Positions 1-8,464 of a DNA stretch of 31,455 nucleotides are shown here, piece after piece. This DNA comes from an uncultured Planctomycetota bacterium. Lineage in GTDB: Bacteria > Planctomycetota > SZUA-567 > JAFGNG01. The DNA is taken from positions 1-31,455 of the forward strand of contig CAMZKK010000104.1 of assembly GCA_947311175.1 (NCBI GenBank). Reading direction: 5' to 3'. The notes beneath the pieces were generated by a model that made no database searches, had not been told where the DNA came from, and saw only the letters and a list, made by a program, of their open reading frames with translations. The translations under genes and the position numbers were made by a program. Within the stretch, counting starts at the first letter, position 1, and the number at the start of each line of letters is the position of its first letter.

Positions 1-63
1 CGTTATCTGTGTAAACTTTACAATCTTTTAACGGAAGGGTTATTCACACCAAATTATTTTATA

Positions 64-105
64 TGAACGACAAGTGTTCGTTCAGCTAATTATATATATT
101 ATAAT
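64..105 (+). promoter_or_regulatory. Inverted repeat plus possible -10 box upstream of the prepilin gene
   Basis: Two perfect 7-base arms, TGAACGA (64-70) and TCGTTCA (78-84), flank a 7-base spacer. A TATAAT hexamer lies at 100-105. With a 17-base spacer the -35 would be TTCGTT (77-82), inside the right arm, so the repeat could be an operator covering a weak -35. The implied transcription start would fall almost on the Shine-Dalgarno sequence (GGAGG, 114-118), so the promoter call is tentative. The repeat itself is directly visible. Confidence 0.35.
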
Positions 106-126
106 GGAAACCTGGAGGGTGTTATT

Positions 127-945
127 ATGAAAACCACAAAATCACAAATTAGTTTACTGTCGAATTGCGAAAATGAATTGACAAATCACACAGTGAACTC
201 CGCAGTTAAAAAAAATAAAAATCTATTCTCTACAAATTTAAAATCACCCGCATTAAAAACCAAGTTCACTCTTATTGAATTACTGGTAGTAATTGCAATT
301 ATTGCCATTCTCATTTCACTATTACTACCAACAATTGATTTTGCAATGGATACCGCGAAAACTGATGCATGTATGAATAACCAAAAACAAACTGTCTCGG
401 GGTTTATGATGTTTGCAAATGAGCATGATGGGTTGTTGATAGGATCACAGGATACAGATGGTGTTACAATGAGCACGTTATTTTCAGATTTTACCCTTGG
501 TGATGACGAGGGTGCTAAATGGAGAGATTTTATATGTTATGATATTTCCCCTAAATTTGGAGGTTATGTCGCAGGTAAGGTTGCAAGGTGTAATCGTGAA
601 GAAAACTCAAAAAAAATTAATGAAAAATCACCCGACAGAGGATTTGGAATGTGGGCGGATGAAAACGAATTTAATCTTTCATCAATTCAAAATGCAGGAA
701 AACGAATGTATTTTATGGGGTCGTATAAAGATTGTGGTGATGGACATGATCAGAATTCTTTAATTCAGTATGGCAGTTCGTATGGGGATCCATATCTTGC
801 ACATGTCAGCGGCACAAAAAGTAATATATCATTCCATGATGGACATGTTGAGACTCAAGATCAACAACAAATAACTAAACATTTTCTAATTTATTATTCA
901 GGATCTGAAACTTGGACTTTTCACACTAAGTTTAATACGCCATAA
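127..945 (+). CDS. Prepilin-like (type II secretion/type IV pilin) protein with N-terminal methylation motif
   Basis: The 272-residue protein has a hydrophilic leader of about 46 residues, then FTLIELLVVIAIIAIL (about 47-62), the classic prepilin N-terminal helix with the Glu at position 5 of the mature protein. The C-terminal part holds an HDGH motif in a beta-strand context (ISFHDGHVE), as in the H-X9-DG pseudopilin-like proteins abundant in Lentisphaerota and Planctomycetota. The residue before the Phe is Lys, not the usual Gly, so processing by a standard prepilin peptidase is uncertain. Expected location: inner membrane, with a periplasmic or surface globular domain. The SD GGAGG at 114-118, 8 bases from the ATG, supports the start. 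Only 61 bases separate it from the first beta-helix gene with no visible terminator, so cotranscription is possible. Specific role unknown. Confidence 0.82.
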   Translation: MKTTKSQISLLSNCENELTNHTVNSAVKKNKNLFSTNLKSPALKTKFTLIELLVVIAIIAILISLLLPTIDFAMDTAKTDACMNNQKQTVSGFMMFANEHDGLLIGSQDTDGVTMSTLFSDFTLGDDEGAKWRDFICYDISPKFGGYVAGKVARCNREENSKKINEKSPDRGFGMWADENEFNLSSIQNAGKRMYFMGSYKDCGDGHDQNSLIQYGSSYGDPYLAHVSGTKSNISFHDGHVETQDQQQITKHFLIYYSGSETWTFHTKFNTP

Positions 946-1006
946 TAACCAAAAATCAGATTTACTTAAAAGCAATTTATAAGCATTCAAACATAAGGAA
1001 AAAATT

Positions 1007-2491
1007 ATGCAGACAAATAACAAATCTTTATTTATTTTATTGATGGCGATGGCATTTGTTTTTGCTGTGCAGTCATCTTCTTATGCAGCTCCTAAGGCGC
1101 CAATTGTTTATGTCGCTTGGGATGGCAAGGGTGACTACAATTGTGATGGCAAAGCTGATCAGGAACAAATTAATGAGGCTTTGAAATTTGTAGCATCAAA
1201 CGATAAATTTACCACAGTTTATTTAAAGGGAAAACATACCTATTGGATTGATGAGCCGCTGGTAATCCCAAGTAATATAAAATTAACCGGTGATTCTACC
1301 GCCAAAGTTCAGTTAATAGATGGAGTTAAGTGGCCGGGAAATAAACCAATGGTAAGACAAGAGGGTGAAATCCACTGGAAGGATGATGACTTAGGAGTTG
1401 CCATATACGGAACTAAAGAAGATAAAATTTCAAATGTGGAAATTAGTGGATTTGAAATCTCCGGTGGTAAGCAAAAATTGCCGCATGGGAGATGGTATGT
1501 TATCTTGATAATGTTTAATCGAGCCTACAATATTAAAATTCACGATATGAATTTGAATAATGCCTGCGGTGATATTATTCGTATTTTTGATAACGGTGAA
1601 CCACGCAGTAAAAATATAAAAATTTACAATAATAAATTACATAGTTCCGGGCATGAGGGAATGTATCTTTTAAGAATCAAAAATTTAAAAATTTATAATA
1701 ATGAAATTACTTTGACAGAAACCAATGCCGGAATGAGAGTCGCTGATTGCACCAATATTTTAATCTATGGTAATACCATCGGAAATAGTTATGACATCAG
1801 ACCTTCCGGATATGCAGGAATATATCTTAGTATTAACGGTTATGAACCTGATACAGCGGAAATATATGATAATTATGTTTATGGTAAAACAGTGGGAATT
1901 CTTGTTTATGTTGAATATCAAGGTATGGAGTCAAAATTTGTCCATATTCATCATAACAGAATATTCAAGATTGCTCATTTCAAAAATCGTACCGATCTCC
2001 AAGGAGGAATTCGTATAATTGGTGTTCGAAATGCACTTGTAGAATACAATACAATTGAGGGAAGTGTTAAAGATGGTATTATCTTTGAATTTGGTAATGT
2101 TGGGGTAAAGACTAAATACAATGAAAAAGGAGAAGATATTTTCCCTGGTAAATTTAAAACTACTGTTCGGAACAATATCATTACTAATTGTGGTGGTTAT
2201 GGAATTACCAATTTTAGTAATACAGGAAAACATAAGTTTGATATTTCTAACAACAATATTTACAACTGTAAAGATGGTGATTATCACAATGTTAATATAA
2301 AATCTGAGGTTAAGGGTGATACTTACGAAGCTGTAAAGTATGTAAATACTGAGGGAGCTCCAGATAAAATTGACCTACATCTTGTTAAACCATCAAGTAG
2401 TTTAGCGAAAAAGGGTGCCTATGGAAGCCCGATTAAGGGATGTGAAAAGTGTAAAAAAAGAAGAGCTGCATCACGCAAAAAAGACAAATAA
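1007..2491 (+). CDS. Secreted right-handed parallel beta-helix protein, paralog 1 of 3
   Basis: The 494-residue protein starts with a Sec signal peptide (residues 1 to about 28, ending in SSYAA). A D-x-x-x-DG-x-x-D-x-x-x-I-x-x-AL segment follows (about 45-60), resembling the N-terminal cap of pectate-lyase/polygalacturonase-like folds. About 350 residues of short N-rich coils come next (repeated 'I.NN.I', 'VRNNIITNCGGYG'), typical of parallel beta-helices. The tail is very basic (CEKCKKRRAASRKK). The family includes polysaccharide lyases, hydrolases and epimerases as well as binding proteins; catalytic residues cannot be assigned by eye. It is the longest of the three paralogs, carrying a small insertion near residue 370. 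A polysaccharide substrate is inferred from the fold and the nearby GH36 gene. Confidence 0.8.
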   Translation: MQTNNKSLFILLMAMAFVFAVQSSSYAAPKAPIVYVAWDGKGDYNCDGKADQEQINEALKFVASNDKFTTVYLKGKHTYWIDEPLVIPSNIKLTGDSTAKVQLIDGVKWPGNKPMVRQEGEIHWKDDDLGVAIYGTKEDKISNVEISGFEISGGKQKLPHGRWYVILIMFNRAYNIKIHDMNLNNACGDIIRIFDNGEPRSKNIKIYNNKLHSSGHEGMYLLRIKNLKIYNNEITLTETNAGMRVADCTNILIYGNTIGNSYDIRPSGYAGIYLSINGYEPDTAEIYDNYVYGKTVGILVYVEYQGMESKFVHIHHNRIFKIAHFKNRTDLQGGIRIIGVRNALVEYNTIEGSVKDGIIFEFGNVGVKTKYNEKGEDIFPGKFKTTVRNNIITNCGGYGITNFSNTGKHKFDISNNNIYNCKDGDYHNVNIKSEVKGDTYEAVKYVNTEGAPDKIDLHLVKPSSSLAKKGAYGSPIKGCEKCKKRRAASRKKDK

Positions 2492-2508
2492 TCCACCAAA
2501 AATCCTAT

Positions 2509-2560
2509 TAAAGATTGTCTCTGTAAACACCAAAAAATAATCAGAGACAATCTTTATTTA
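2509..2560 (+). terminator. Long perfect hairpin between beta-helix genes 1 and 2
   Basis: The 15-base perfect inverted repeat (2509-2523 and 2542-2556; core AAAGATTGTCTCTG / CAGAGACAATCTTT) encloses an 18-base loop and is followed by a T-rich but interrupted stretch (TTTAATC). It sits 18 bases after the stop of paralog 1. It could be a terminator, a partial terminator, or a 3'-end stabilising structure that sets unequal expression within the array. No similar hairpin is seen between paralogs 2 and 3. Confidence 0.6.
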
Positions 2561-2579
2561 ATCAAATAAAGGAAAATCT

Positions 2580-3971
2580 ATGTTCACCAACAAAAACACT
2601 TTATCTGTGTTTTTAATGTTTTTAGGTTTCTTTTTCATCGTTCAATTATCTTCTTATGCCTCCCCAACCGCTCCAATAGTTTATGTTGCATGGGATGGCA
2701 GTGGTGACTACAACTGTGATGGCAAAGCCGATCAAGTAGAAATAAATGAAGCATTGAAATTTATCGCAAAAAATCCCAAATTTACCACGGTTTACATAAA
2801 AGGCAAACATACCTACTGGATTGATGCCCCTCTTGTTATTCCGAGTAATATAAAATTAACCGGAGACTCAACCGCTAAGATTCAATTAATAGATAATGTT
2901 AATTGGCCCGGAAATAAGCCAATGGTTAGTCAAGAGGGCAAAGAACATTGGAATGATGGGTTGGGTGACGCAATTTACGGAACAAATGAGGATTCAATAT
3001 CAAATGTTGAAATAAGTGGTTTTGAAATTTCCGGTGGTAAGCAAAAATTACCTCCTGGGAAATGGAATGTTATTATAATGATGTTTTATCGGGCATCAAA
3101 TCTAAAAATTCACGATATGAATTTGAATAATTCTTGCGGTGATATTATTAGAATTATGGATAATGGAAAACCGAATAGTAAAGATGTCAAAATTTACAAC
3201 AATCGTCTTGCAAATTCCGGACATGAGGGAATGTATCTTGTAAGAATTACAAATCTGAGTGTATATAATAACAAGATTTTTAATACTCGCACTAATGCCG
3301 GAATAAGAGCTGGAGATTGCACAAATATTTCAATTCATGGAAATACAATAGGAAATAGTTATTATGAAACGGCTTCAGGGTATGCAGGAATATTAGTTAC
3401 TTGTAAGGGGATGAAACTCGGCTCTGCTGAAATATATGATAATTACATATATGGCAAAACAGCTGGGATTATTCTTGCGGTTAGACGACAAGGATTGGGA
3501 GTCAAGAATGTTCGTATCCATCATAATAGAATATTTAAAATTTCTCACTTTAAGGGTCGTGATGATCTTCATGGTGGTATTCGAATTGTCGGAGCACAAA
3601 ATACAATTATAGAATATAATACAATCGAAGATAGCGTTAAAGACGGTATTATATTTAGTGGGTATTCTAAGGAAAAGCTCACAACTCTTGTGCGTAATAA
3701 TATAATTAGTAATTGCGGTGGCTATGGAATAGATAATCGCTCTCCGAGAAACCACGAATTTATTCTTACCAATAACAATATTTATAACTGCACGGGTGAA
3801 TTATACCACAATTCTTCTTCTTCCTCTGATTTCCACAAAGAAGCACAATATGTTAACATTAACGGTAGTCCTGAAACAATAGATTTGCATCTTCGCAATA
3901 AAGATGCACAGATAACAAAGATTGGTGCATACGGCACCCCTGTTGAATCATATTTGATAAAGAAAAAATAA
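2580..3971 (+). CDS. Secreted right-handed parallel beta-helix protein, paralog 2 of 3
   Basis: The 463-residue protein has a signal peptide (1 to about 28, ending SSYAS), the same D/G-rich N-terminal cap as its neighbours (GDYNCDGKADQ), the 'KGKHTYWIDAPLVIPSN' strand region and the repetitive N-rich beta-helix coils. It ends in a short basic tail (YLIKKK) rather than the long Lys/Arg tail of paralog 1. It differs from paralog 1 mainly in the coil region around residues 250-330 and near the C-terminus. The ATG is preceded by AAAGGAAAA (SD AAGGA). The likely role is extracellular or periplasmic polysaccharide binding or cleavage, inferred from fold and context only. Confidence 0.8.
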   Translation: MFTNKNTLSVFLMFLGFFFIVQLSSYASPTAPIVYVAWDGSGDYNCDGKADQVEINEALKFIAKNPKFTTVYIKGKHTYWIDAPLVIPSNIKLTGDSTAKIQLIDNVNWPGNKPMVSQEGKEHWNDGLGDAIYGTNEDSISNVEISGFEISGGKQKLPPGKWNVIIMMFYRASNLKIHDMNLNNSCGDIIRIMDNGKPNSKDVKIYNNRLANSGHEGMYLVRITNLSVYNNKIFNTRTNAGIRAGDCTNISIHGNTIGNSYYETASGYAGILVTCKGMKLGSAEIYDNYIYGKTAGIILAVRRQGLGVKNVRIHHNRIFKISHFKGRDDLHGGIRIVGAQNTIIEYNTIEDSVKDGIIFSGYSKEKLTTLVRNNIISNCGGYGIDNRSPRNHEFILTNNNIYNCTGELYHNSSSSSDFHKEAQYVNINGSPETIDLHLRNKDAQITKIGAYGTPVESYLIKKK

Positions 3972-4013
3972 ATTTAATAATCATAATTATTTGAACTAAA
4001 TAAAGGAGAAATT

Positions 4014-5393
4014 ATGCGTATAAGTAATAAATCGTCACTTATTTTATTAATGTCGGTGGCGTTTTTTTTCGTAGTGCAGTCGGTTTCCTATGCGAGGCCT
4101 AAACCGCCAACAGTTTATATCGGTTGGGGAGGTAAAGGTGATTTTCGATGTGACGGTAAAGCTGATCAAGTGCAAATTAATAAGGCTTTAAAGTTTGTTG
4201 CAAAAAATTCTAAATTCACCACCGTTTATATAAAGGGAAAACATACCTATTGGATTAATAATCCGATTGTGATTCCAAGTAATGTAAAACTTAAAGGTGA
4301 CTCAACCGCTAAGATTCAATTGGTAAATAATGTTGATTGGCCGGGTAATAAGCCGATGGTGAGACAAGCGGGTAAAGAACATTGGAATGACGGAATAGGA
4401 CCTGCCATATATGGGACTAATGTGGATTCAATAAAAAATGTTGAAATCAGTGGATTTGAAATTTCCGGAGGCAATCAAAAATTGCCTCCGGGAAAATGGT
4501 TCGTCATTATAATGATGTTTTATCGAGCATCAAATCTAAAGATTCACGATATGAATTTAAATAGTTCATGTGGTGATATTATTAGAATTATGGATAATGG
4601 TAAGCCAAATAGTAAAAATGTAAAAATTTACAAAAATCGAATGTCTGATTCCGGGCACGAAGGAATGTATCTCGTAAGGATAAAAAATCTGAGTGTATAT
4701 AAAAACAAGATTTTTAATACTCGCACCAATGCCGGGATAAGGGTTACGGATTGCACCAATGTTTCTATTTATAAAAATATTGTAGGAAATAAGTATGATG
4801 GTAATCCATCAGGCTATGCCGGAATATATGTTGAAAATAAGGGGATGAATCTTGGTTTTGCAGAAATATATAGTAATTTTGTATATGGCAAGACTGTAGG
4901 AATTCTGCTCGAAGCTGTGAGCGGTGGAACGATTAAAAATGTTAGTATTAGCCACAATAGGTTATTTAAGATTGCTGCTTTTCCGGGTAGTGATTTGCTT
5001 CATGGAGCAATTCGTATTATTGGTGCGCAAAATACTACAATAGAATATAATACAATTGTAGGTAGTGTTAAAGATGGTATTATCTTTGAAACCGGTTCTA
5101 CCGGAGGTAAACTTAAAACCATTGTTAGAAGAAATATTATTAGTAATTGTGGTGGCTATGGGATAGACAATCGAGCACCTAAGACCCATAAATTTATCCT
5201 TTCTAAAAATAATATTTATAAATGTAAAAGTAGGTCTTATCGTAATGCGTCTTCAAAATCTGACTCTCATGTAAATCTAAAATTTGTTAATATTAAAGGT
5301 TCTCGTGCAGATAAAATAGATCTTCACCTTAAGAAGAAAGCAAAGGTTGGAGCGTATGGTACCCCTGCTAAATCAAAAAGGAAAAAGAAATAA
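4014..5393 (+). CDS. Secreted right-handed parallel beta-helix protein, paralog 3 of 3
   Basis: The 459-residue protein begins 42 bases after paralog 2. It has a signal peptide (1 to about 28, ending VSYAR), the cap motif in diverged form (GDFRCDGKADQ, with Trp-Gly-Gly in place of Trp-Asp-Gly just before it), N-rich beta-helix coils and a strongly basic C-terminus (SKRKKK). It carries more Lys than paralog 2 (repeated 'YKNK', 'KKAKVG'), giving a very basic protein that might bind acidic polysaccharide; that is inference. AAAGGAGAA upstream of the ATG is a good SD. No terminator is visible between it and the GH36 gene, but a separate promoter is. Confidence 0.8.
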   Translation: MRISNKSSLILLMSVAFFFVVQSVSYARPKPPTVYIGWGGKGDFRCDGKADQVQINKALKFVAKNSKFTTVYIKGKHTYWINNPIVIPSNVKLKGDSTAKIQLVNNVDWPGNKPMVRQAGKEHWNDGIGPAIYGTNVDSIKNVEISGFEISGGNQKLPPGKWFVIIMMFYRASNLKIHDMNLNSSCGDIIRIMDNGKPNSKNVKIYKNRMSDSGHEGMYLVRIKNLSVYKNKIFNTRTNAGIRVTDCTNVSIYKNIVGNKYDGNPSGYAGIYVENKGMNLGFAEIYSNFVYGKTVGILLEAVSGGTIKNVSISHNRLFKIAAFPGSDLLHGAIRIIGAQNTTIEYNTIVGSVKDGIIFETGSTGGKLKTIVRRNIISNCGGYGIDNRAPKTHKFILSKNNIYKCKSRSYRNASSKSDSHVNLKFVNIKGSRADKIDLHLKKKAKVGAYGTPAKSKRKKK

Positions 5394-5417
5394 TGTAGCA
5401 TTTCTATTCCTTTAAAA

Positions 5418-5446
5418 TTGACAATTGTTGTATATCATTTTAATAT
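5418..5446 (+). promoter_or_regulatory. Near-consensus sigma-70 type promoter for the alpha-galactosidase gene
   Basis: TTGACA (5418-5423), a 17-base spacer, then TAATAT (5441-5446). This gives a leader of roughly 24 bases ending in the SD AAGGTG (5466-5471) before the ATG at 5476. It suggests GH36 expression independent of the beta-helix genes. Confidence 0.65.
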
Positions 5447-5475
5447 GATAGAAATTTTAAAATATAAGGTGTATT

Positions 5476-7401
5476 ATGATTGTAAAGAAGTGGGGAGATG
5501 TTGAACTAACAGTTGATTTTACCTCTTGTGTTTATTCGATATGTTTAAATAAATTTGAAATAAAGAATTGTGAAGTAGGACTTGTTGATAATAAAAATGA
5601 ATTGATTAAAACCTCATCTTGGCAGGTGTTGAATGATTTTGAAAATTTATTAGAAATTTCAATAGAGTCGATTTTTGGAAGCTTGATTTTAGGCTTTTCT
5701 CCTCAAAAAAATTTCAATGAAATTGAAGGAATATGTTTAAGGTTGAATTTTAAAGAATTACCGAAAGTAAAGCCTCTTTCGGTAATTCCACTTTTTGTCT
5801 CTTCATTATCAATAAATCATGTCCTTGTTCACGGTAGAAATATGGGCGATTGCTCAATGATACCTGTGACTAATGCCGACGAAGAATTTTCAAGTGTTTT
5901 TCAGTGTCTTCTTACTTCAAATGAAATGTCATTACAGTTTACTCATCCTTTGCGTCAGAAAAATCATTCTGATTTTTCTGGTAAGATAGAAAATGGTTGC
6001 TTAACTAATTTTAAGGCTACTACAACTTTTGGACAAAATAACTTACCGTTAAATGCAGATTCACTCTCAATCTTTGCGGATACAGATGGACATTCTTTGA
6101 TGCAGGCGTATGGTAAAACAGAGGTTGGAATTAGAAATGCTCCAGTTAAACTTTCTCCAGGTTGGAATAGCTGGGATTATTACCGCTGGACCATTACTGA
6201 AGAAGAGGTTTTAAAAAATGCAGAATTTATAAAAAACGATACGGTGCTTAGTCAACATATTAAAAGAATAACGGTAGATGACGGCTGGCAGTATTGTTAT
6301 GGCGAATGGGATGCCAATCCGTTGTTTCCAAATGGAATGAAAAGTTTAGCTGAAAAATTAAAAGATATGGGGTTTGAACCAGGACTATGGCTTGCACCAA
6401 TGATTATAGAGCCACATGCACGAATAGCTCAATCCAATAGCGAAATGTTGGCATTAGGAGAATCGGGACTACCTTGCTTGGGTTTTGAATGTATGGGGCG
6501 TAATGGATTTTTATTAGATCCTACTCGTGACGATGTTCGCGAATGGCTTTTTAATTTGTTTTCAAGATATGTTGATTATGGATTTACTTTTTTCAAACTT
6601 GATTTCCTTGCACAAACTCTTAACGCTGTTAAATTTCACGATGCTTCAATTGGTAGAGGTGAGATTGTTAGAAAAATTCTTGAGCCAATCAGGGAAGCGA
6701 CTATTGGCAAAGCAATCTTATTGGGTTGTAATTATACCTTTGATGCCGGTAATGAACTTGTTGATTCTGTGAGAGTATCGGGTGATATTCATGCAGATTG
6801 GAATTGTATTAAGGAAAATTCACCATCAATTGCAGCTCGATTTTGGGCACAAGATTTATTGTGGGATAGCGATCCTGATTTCTCACTAGCACGGGGACCT
6901 GAAACCTCTAATGACCAAAATTTACACGCCATTAAACCAAATCTTATTTCGGTAACTCCAGAATTACCGCCATTAAATGCAGAGAGACATTTGAATTCAT
7001 TTGCCAATGCTTCAACCAAAGAAATTGAAGTCTTGTTAGGTCTAACAATTGTAAGCGGAGGGTGTATCAATTTATCAGATAAACTATCTTGTTTAAATGC
7101 TCGTGGGCTTGATATGGCACGTAGAACGGTGTCGGCTGAACGAGGAGAAGCTGCTATCCCTCAAGATTTATTTAAGTCAAATTACCCTGGATTATGGATT
7201 CAAAAAATCAAAAAAGGTTATAGGGTTCTGTTTGTTAATTGGAATGATGAGCCAAAAAATATTTATTTGAACCTTGTTGATTACGGTTTAGATATAAATA
7301 TCATGAAAAATTTTTGGACAGATGAGGTGGTGCAGATTAAAGATGGTTGTCTTGGCAAACTTTTATCACCGCATTCATCTTTGTTTTTGGAATCAATATG
7401 A
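5476..7401 (+). CDS. GH36-family alpha-galactosidase (cytoplasmic)
   Basis: The 641-residue protein has an N-terminal beta-sandwich-like region (1 to about 220) followed by a clan GH-D TIM barrel. Visible family marks are PGWNSWDYY (about 228-236), TVDDGWQ (about 266-272), GLWLAPM (about 303-309), the nucleophile region FFKLDF with Asp376, and the acid/base region RVSGD with Asp437. These match GH36 (related to GH27) retaining alpha-galactosidases, which release terminal alpha-galactose from oligosaccharides. No signal peptide, so the enzyme probably acts on imported oligosaccharide. Some GH36 members act on alpha-N-acetylgalactosamine or are raffinose synthases, so the exact substrate is open. 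It follows three secreted beta-helix proteins that could process the extracellular polymer. Confidence 0.85.
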   Translation: MIVKKWGDVELTVDFTSCVYSICLNKFEIKNCEVGLVDNKNELIKTSSWQVLNDFENLLEISIESIFGSLILGFSPQKNFNEIEGICLRLNFKELPKVKPLSVIPLFVSSLSINHVLVHGRNMGDCSMIPVTNADEEFSSVFQCLLTSNEMSLQFTHPLRQKNHSDFSGKIENGCLTNFKATTTFGQNNLPLNADSLSIFADTDGHSLMQAYGKTEVGIRNAPVKLSPGWNSWDYYRWTITEEEVLKNAEFIKNDTVLSQHIKRITVDDGWQYCYGEWDANPLFPNGMKSLAEKLKDMGFEPGLWLAPMIIEPHARIAQSNSEMLALGESGLPCLGFECMGRNGFLLDPTRDDVREWLFNLFSRYVDYGFTFFKLDFLAQTLNAVKFHDASIGRGEIVRKILEPIREATIGKAILLGCNYTFDAGNELVDSVRVSGDIHADWNCIKENSPSIAARFWAQDLLWDSDPDFSLARGPETSNDQNLHAIKPNLISVTPELPPLNAERHLNSFANASTKEIEVLLGLTIVSGGCINLSDKLSCLNARGLDMARRTVSAERGEAAIPQDLFKSNYPGLWIQKIKKGYRVLFVNWNDEPKNIYLNLVDYGLDINIMKNFWTDEVVQIKDGCLGKLLSPHSSLFLESI

Positions 7402-7445
7402 CTGAACCCAAATTCCGCAATTAATAATAAATTTAAATTCAAGCT

Positions 7446-7480
7446 TGTAGAGACGCAAGGAATTGCGTCTATACATTTTT
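7446..7480 (+). terminator. Hairpin with T-tract after the alpha-galactosidase gene
   Basis: TGTAGAGACGCAA (7446-7458) and TTGCGTCTATACA (7463-7475) pair with a single mismatch around a 4-base loop (GGAA) and run into TTTTT (7476-7480). This is a good intrinsic terminator shape 45 bases after the GH36 stop. The palindromic TAGAGACGC core also resembles dispersed intergenic repeats of other bacteria, see findings. Confidence 0.6.
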
Positions 7481-7593
7481 TAAATGTTGCAGAATTTGAA
7501 AATGAATGGTATTATAAGTGAAATAAAATGCTGTAGTTATAGGATGACTGTGAATTTAATTGAAAATTTGCAGAATATTAAATAGAGGTATTT

Positions 7594-8409
7594 ATGAAAA
7601 TATTAATAATGACCGACATGGAGGGATGTGCCGGAGTATTGAGTCATGATGATTGGGTATTACAAAATGGGAAATTTTATAATAAAGGTGTTCGATTATT
7701 AACTGAAGAAGTTAATGCAGCTGTTCGAGGTTTTTTTTCTGCCGGAGCTAAGGAGATTTTAGTTATTGATGGCCACGGTGCAGGCGGAATTGATCCTGAG
7801 CTTCTTGATGAAAGAGTTTCTTTACAGCATGGTTGGAGCAAAGATATCTATCCATTAGGATTGGACAAAACATTTTCAGCTGTTGCCTTTGTTGGACAAC
7901 ATGCAAAGGCAGGAACACCATATTCTCACATTACCCATACCGGATGGTTTCATCGGACTGATGTAAAGGTAAATGATATTTCAATAGGAGAATACGGCTA
8001 TCTTGCTTTTTGTGCAATGGAGTTGGGGGTGCCAACTATTTTTGCAAGTGGAGAAAAGGCATTGTGTGAAGAAGCGGAAGGCTTAACTCCGGGAGTTGTG
8101 ACTGTTTCGGTAAAACAAGGGTTATTGCCTGATGGTCTTGATGAATTGGATACAGATGAATACAGAAAAGCGAAATTGAGTGCCATTCATATTTCTCCAA
8201 AAAAAGCTCGGGAGTTAATTTGTTGCAATGCAGAAAAGGCTCTTTTAAAATTACAAAAAAATCCTAAAGAATTTAAGTATCCGGAAATTAAATTACCTTA
8301 TACAATGATTGTTAAATTTAGAAAAAATGGAGAAACTGAAGCTAAGGAAATTATCTATGAGCATAAAGACAGTTTAATTTCTTTGTTCAACCTTTCAACA
8401 ATAGCTTAA
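7594..8409 (+). CDS. dppA: M55-family (DppA-like) zinc D-aminopeptidase
   Basis: The 271-residue protein matches the usual length of DppA, a zinc enzyme that removes N-terminal D-amino acids from short peptides. Residues aligning with the Bacillus DppA site are visible: Asp8 and Glu10 (TDMEG), His61 (DGHGAG), His103 (GQHA), the catalytic-region His115 (THTGW) and Glu133 (IGEYG). No signal peptide, so cytoplasmic. It is the first gene of a compact run with two amidohydrolase-fold proteins, an EIIA-CBS protein and a transporter, with gaps of 55, 2, 13 and 18 bases. That context suggests import and breakdown of a small peptide or amino-acid derivative. The exact substrate is not deducible. SD AGAGG lies upstream of the ATG. 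Confidence 0.85.
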   Translation: MKILIMTDMEGCAGVLSHDDWVLQNGKFYNKGVRLLTEEVNAAVRGFFSAGAKEILVIDGHGAGGIDPELLDERVSLQHGWSKDIYPLGLDKTFSAVAFVGQHAKAGTPYSHITHTGWFHRTDVKVNDISIGEYGYLAFCAMELGVPTIFASGEKALCEEAEGLTPGVVTVSVKQGLLPDGLDELDTDEYRKAKLSAIHISPKKARELICCNAEKALLKLQKNPKEFKYPEIKLPYTMIVKFRKNGETEAKEIIYEHKDSLISLFNLSTIA

Positions 8410-8464
8410 CCTAAATTTTGCAGATATAATTTAAGATAATAAAACTATAGGAGAGTGTAAAATT

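Larger units (their letters stand above)
1007..5393 (+). repeat. Tandem array of three paralogous beta-helix genes
   Basis: The three consecutive genes (1007-2491, 2580-3971, 4014-5393) share long nearly identical protein blocks in the same order: 'YV.W.G.GD..CDGKADQ', 'KGKHTYWI', 'IPSN.KL.GDSTAK', 'NVEISGFEISGG', 'KIHDMNLN', 'CGDIIRI.DNG' and 'SCGGYGI' variants. DNA similarity is also obvious, for example around 'ggtgatattatt' and 'aaacatacctattgg'. This is a local gene amplification by tandem duplication. Paralogs 2 and 3 look closer to each other than to 1, sharing 'DNGKPNSK', 'IFNTRTNAGIR' and a lost insertion near the C-terminus. Confidence 0.9.

Noticed and set aside
186..476. Minus-strand ORF of 96 codons opposite the prepilin gene
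   Set aside because: It lies wholly inside a well-supported gene on the other strand, has no SD, and matches no family.
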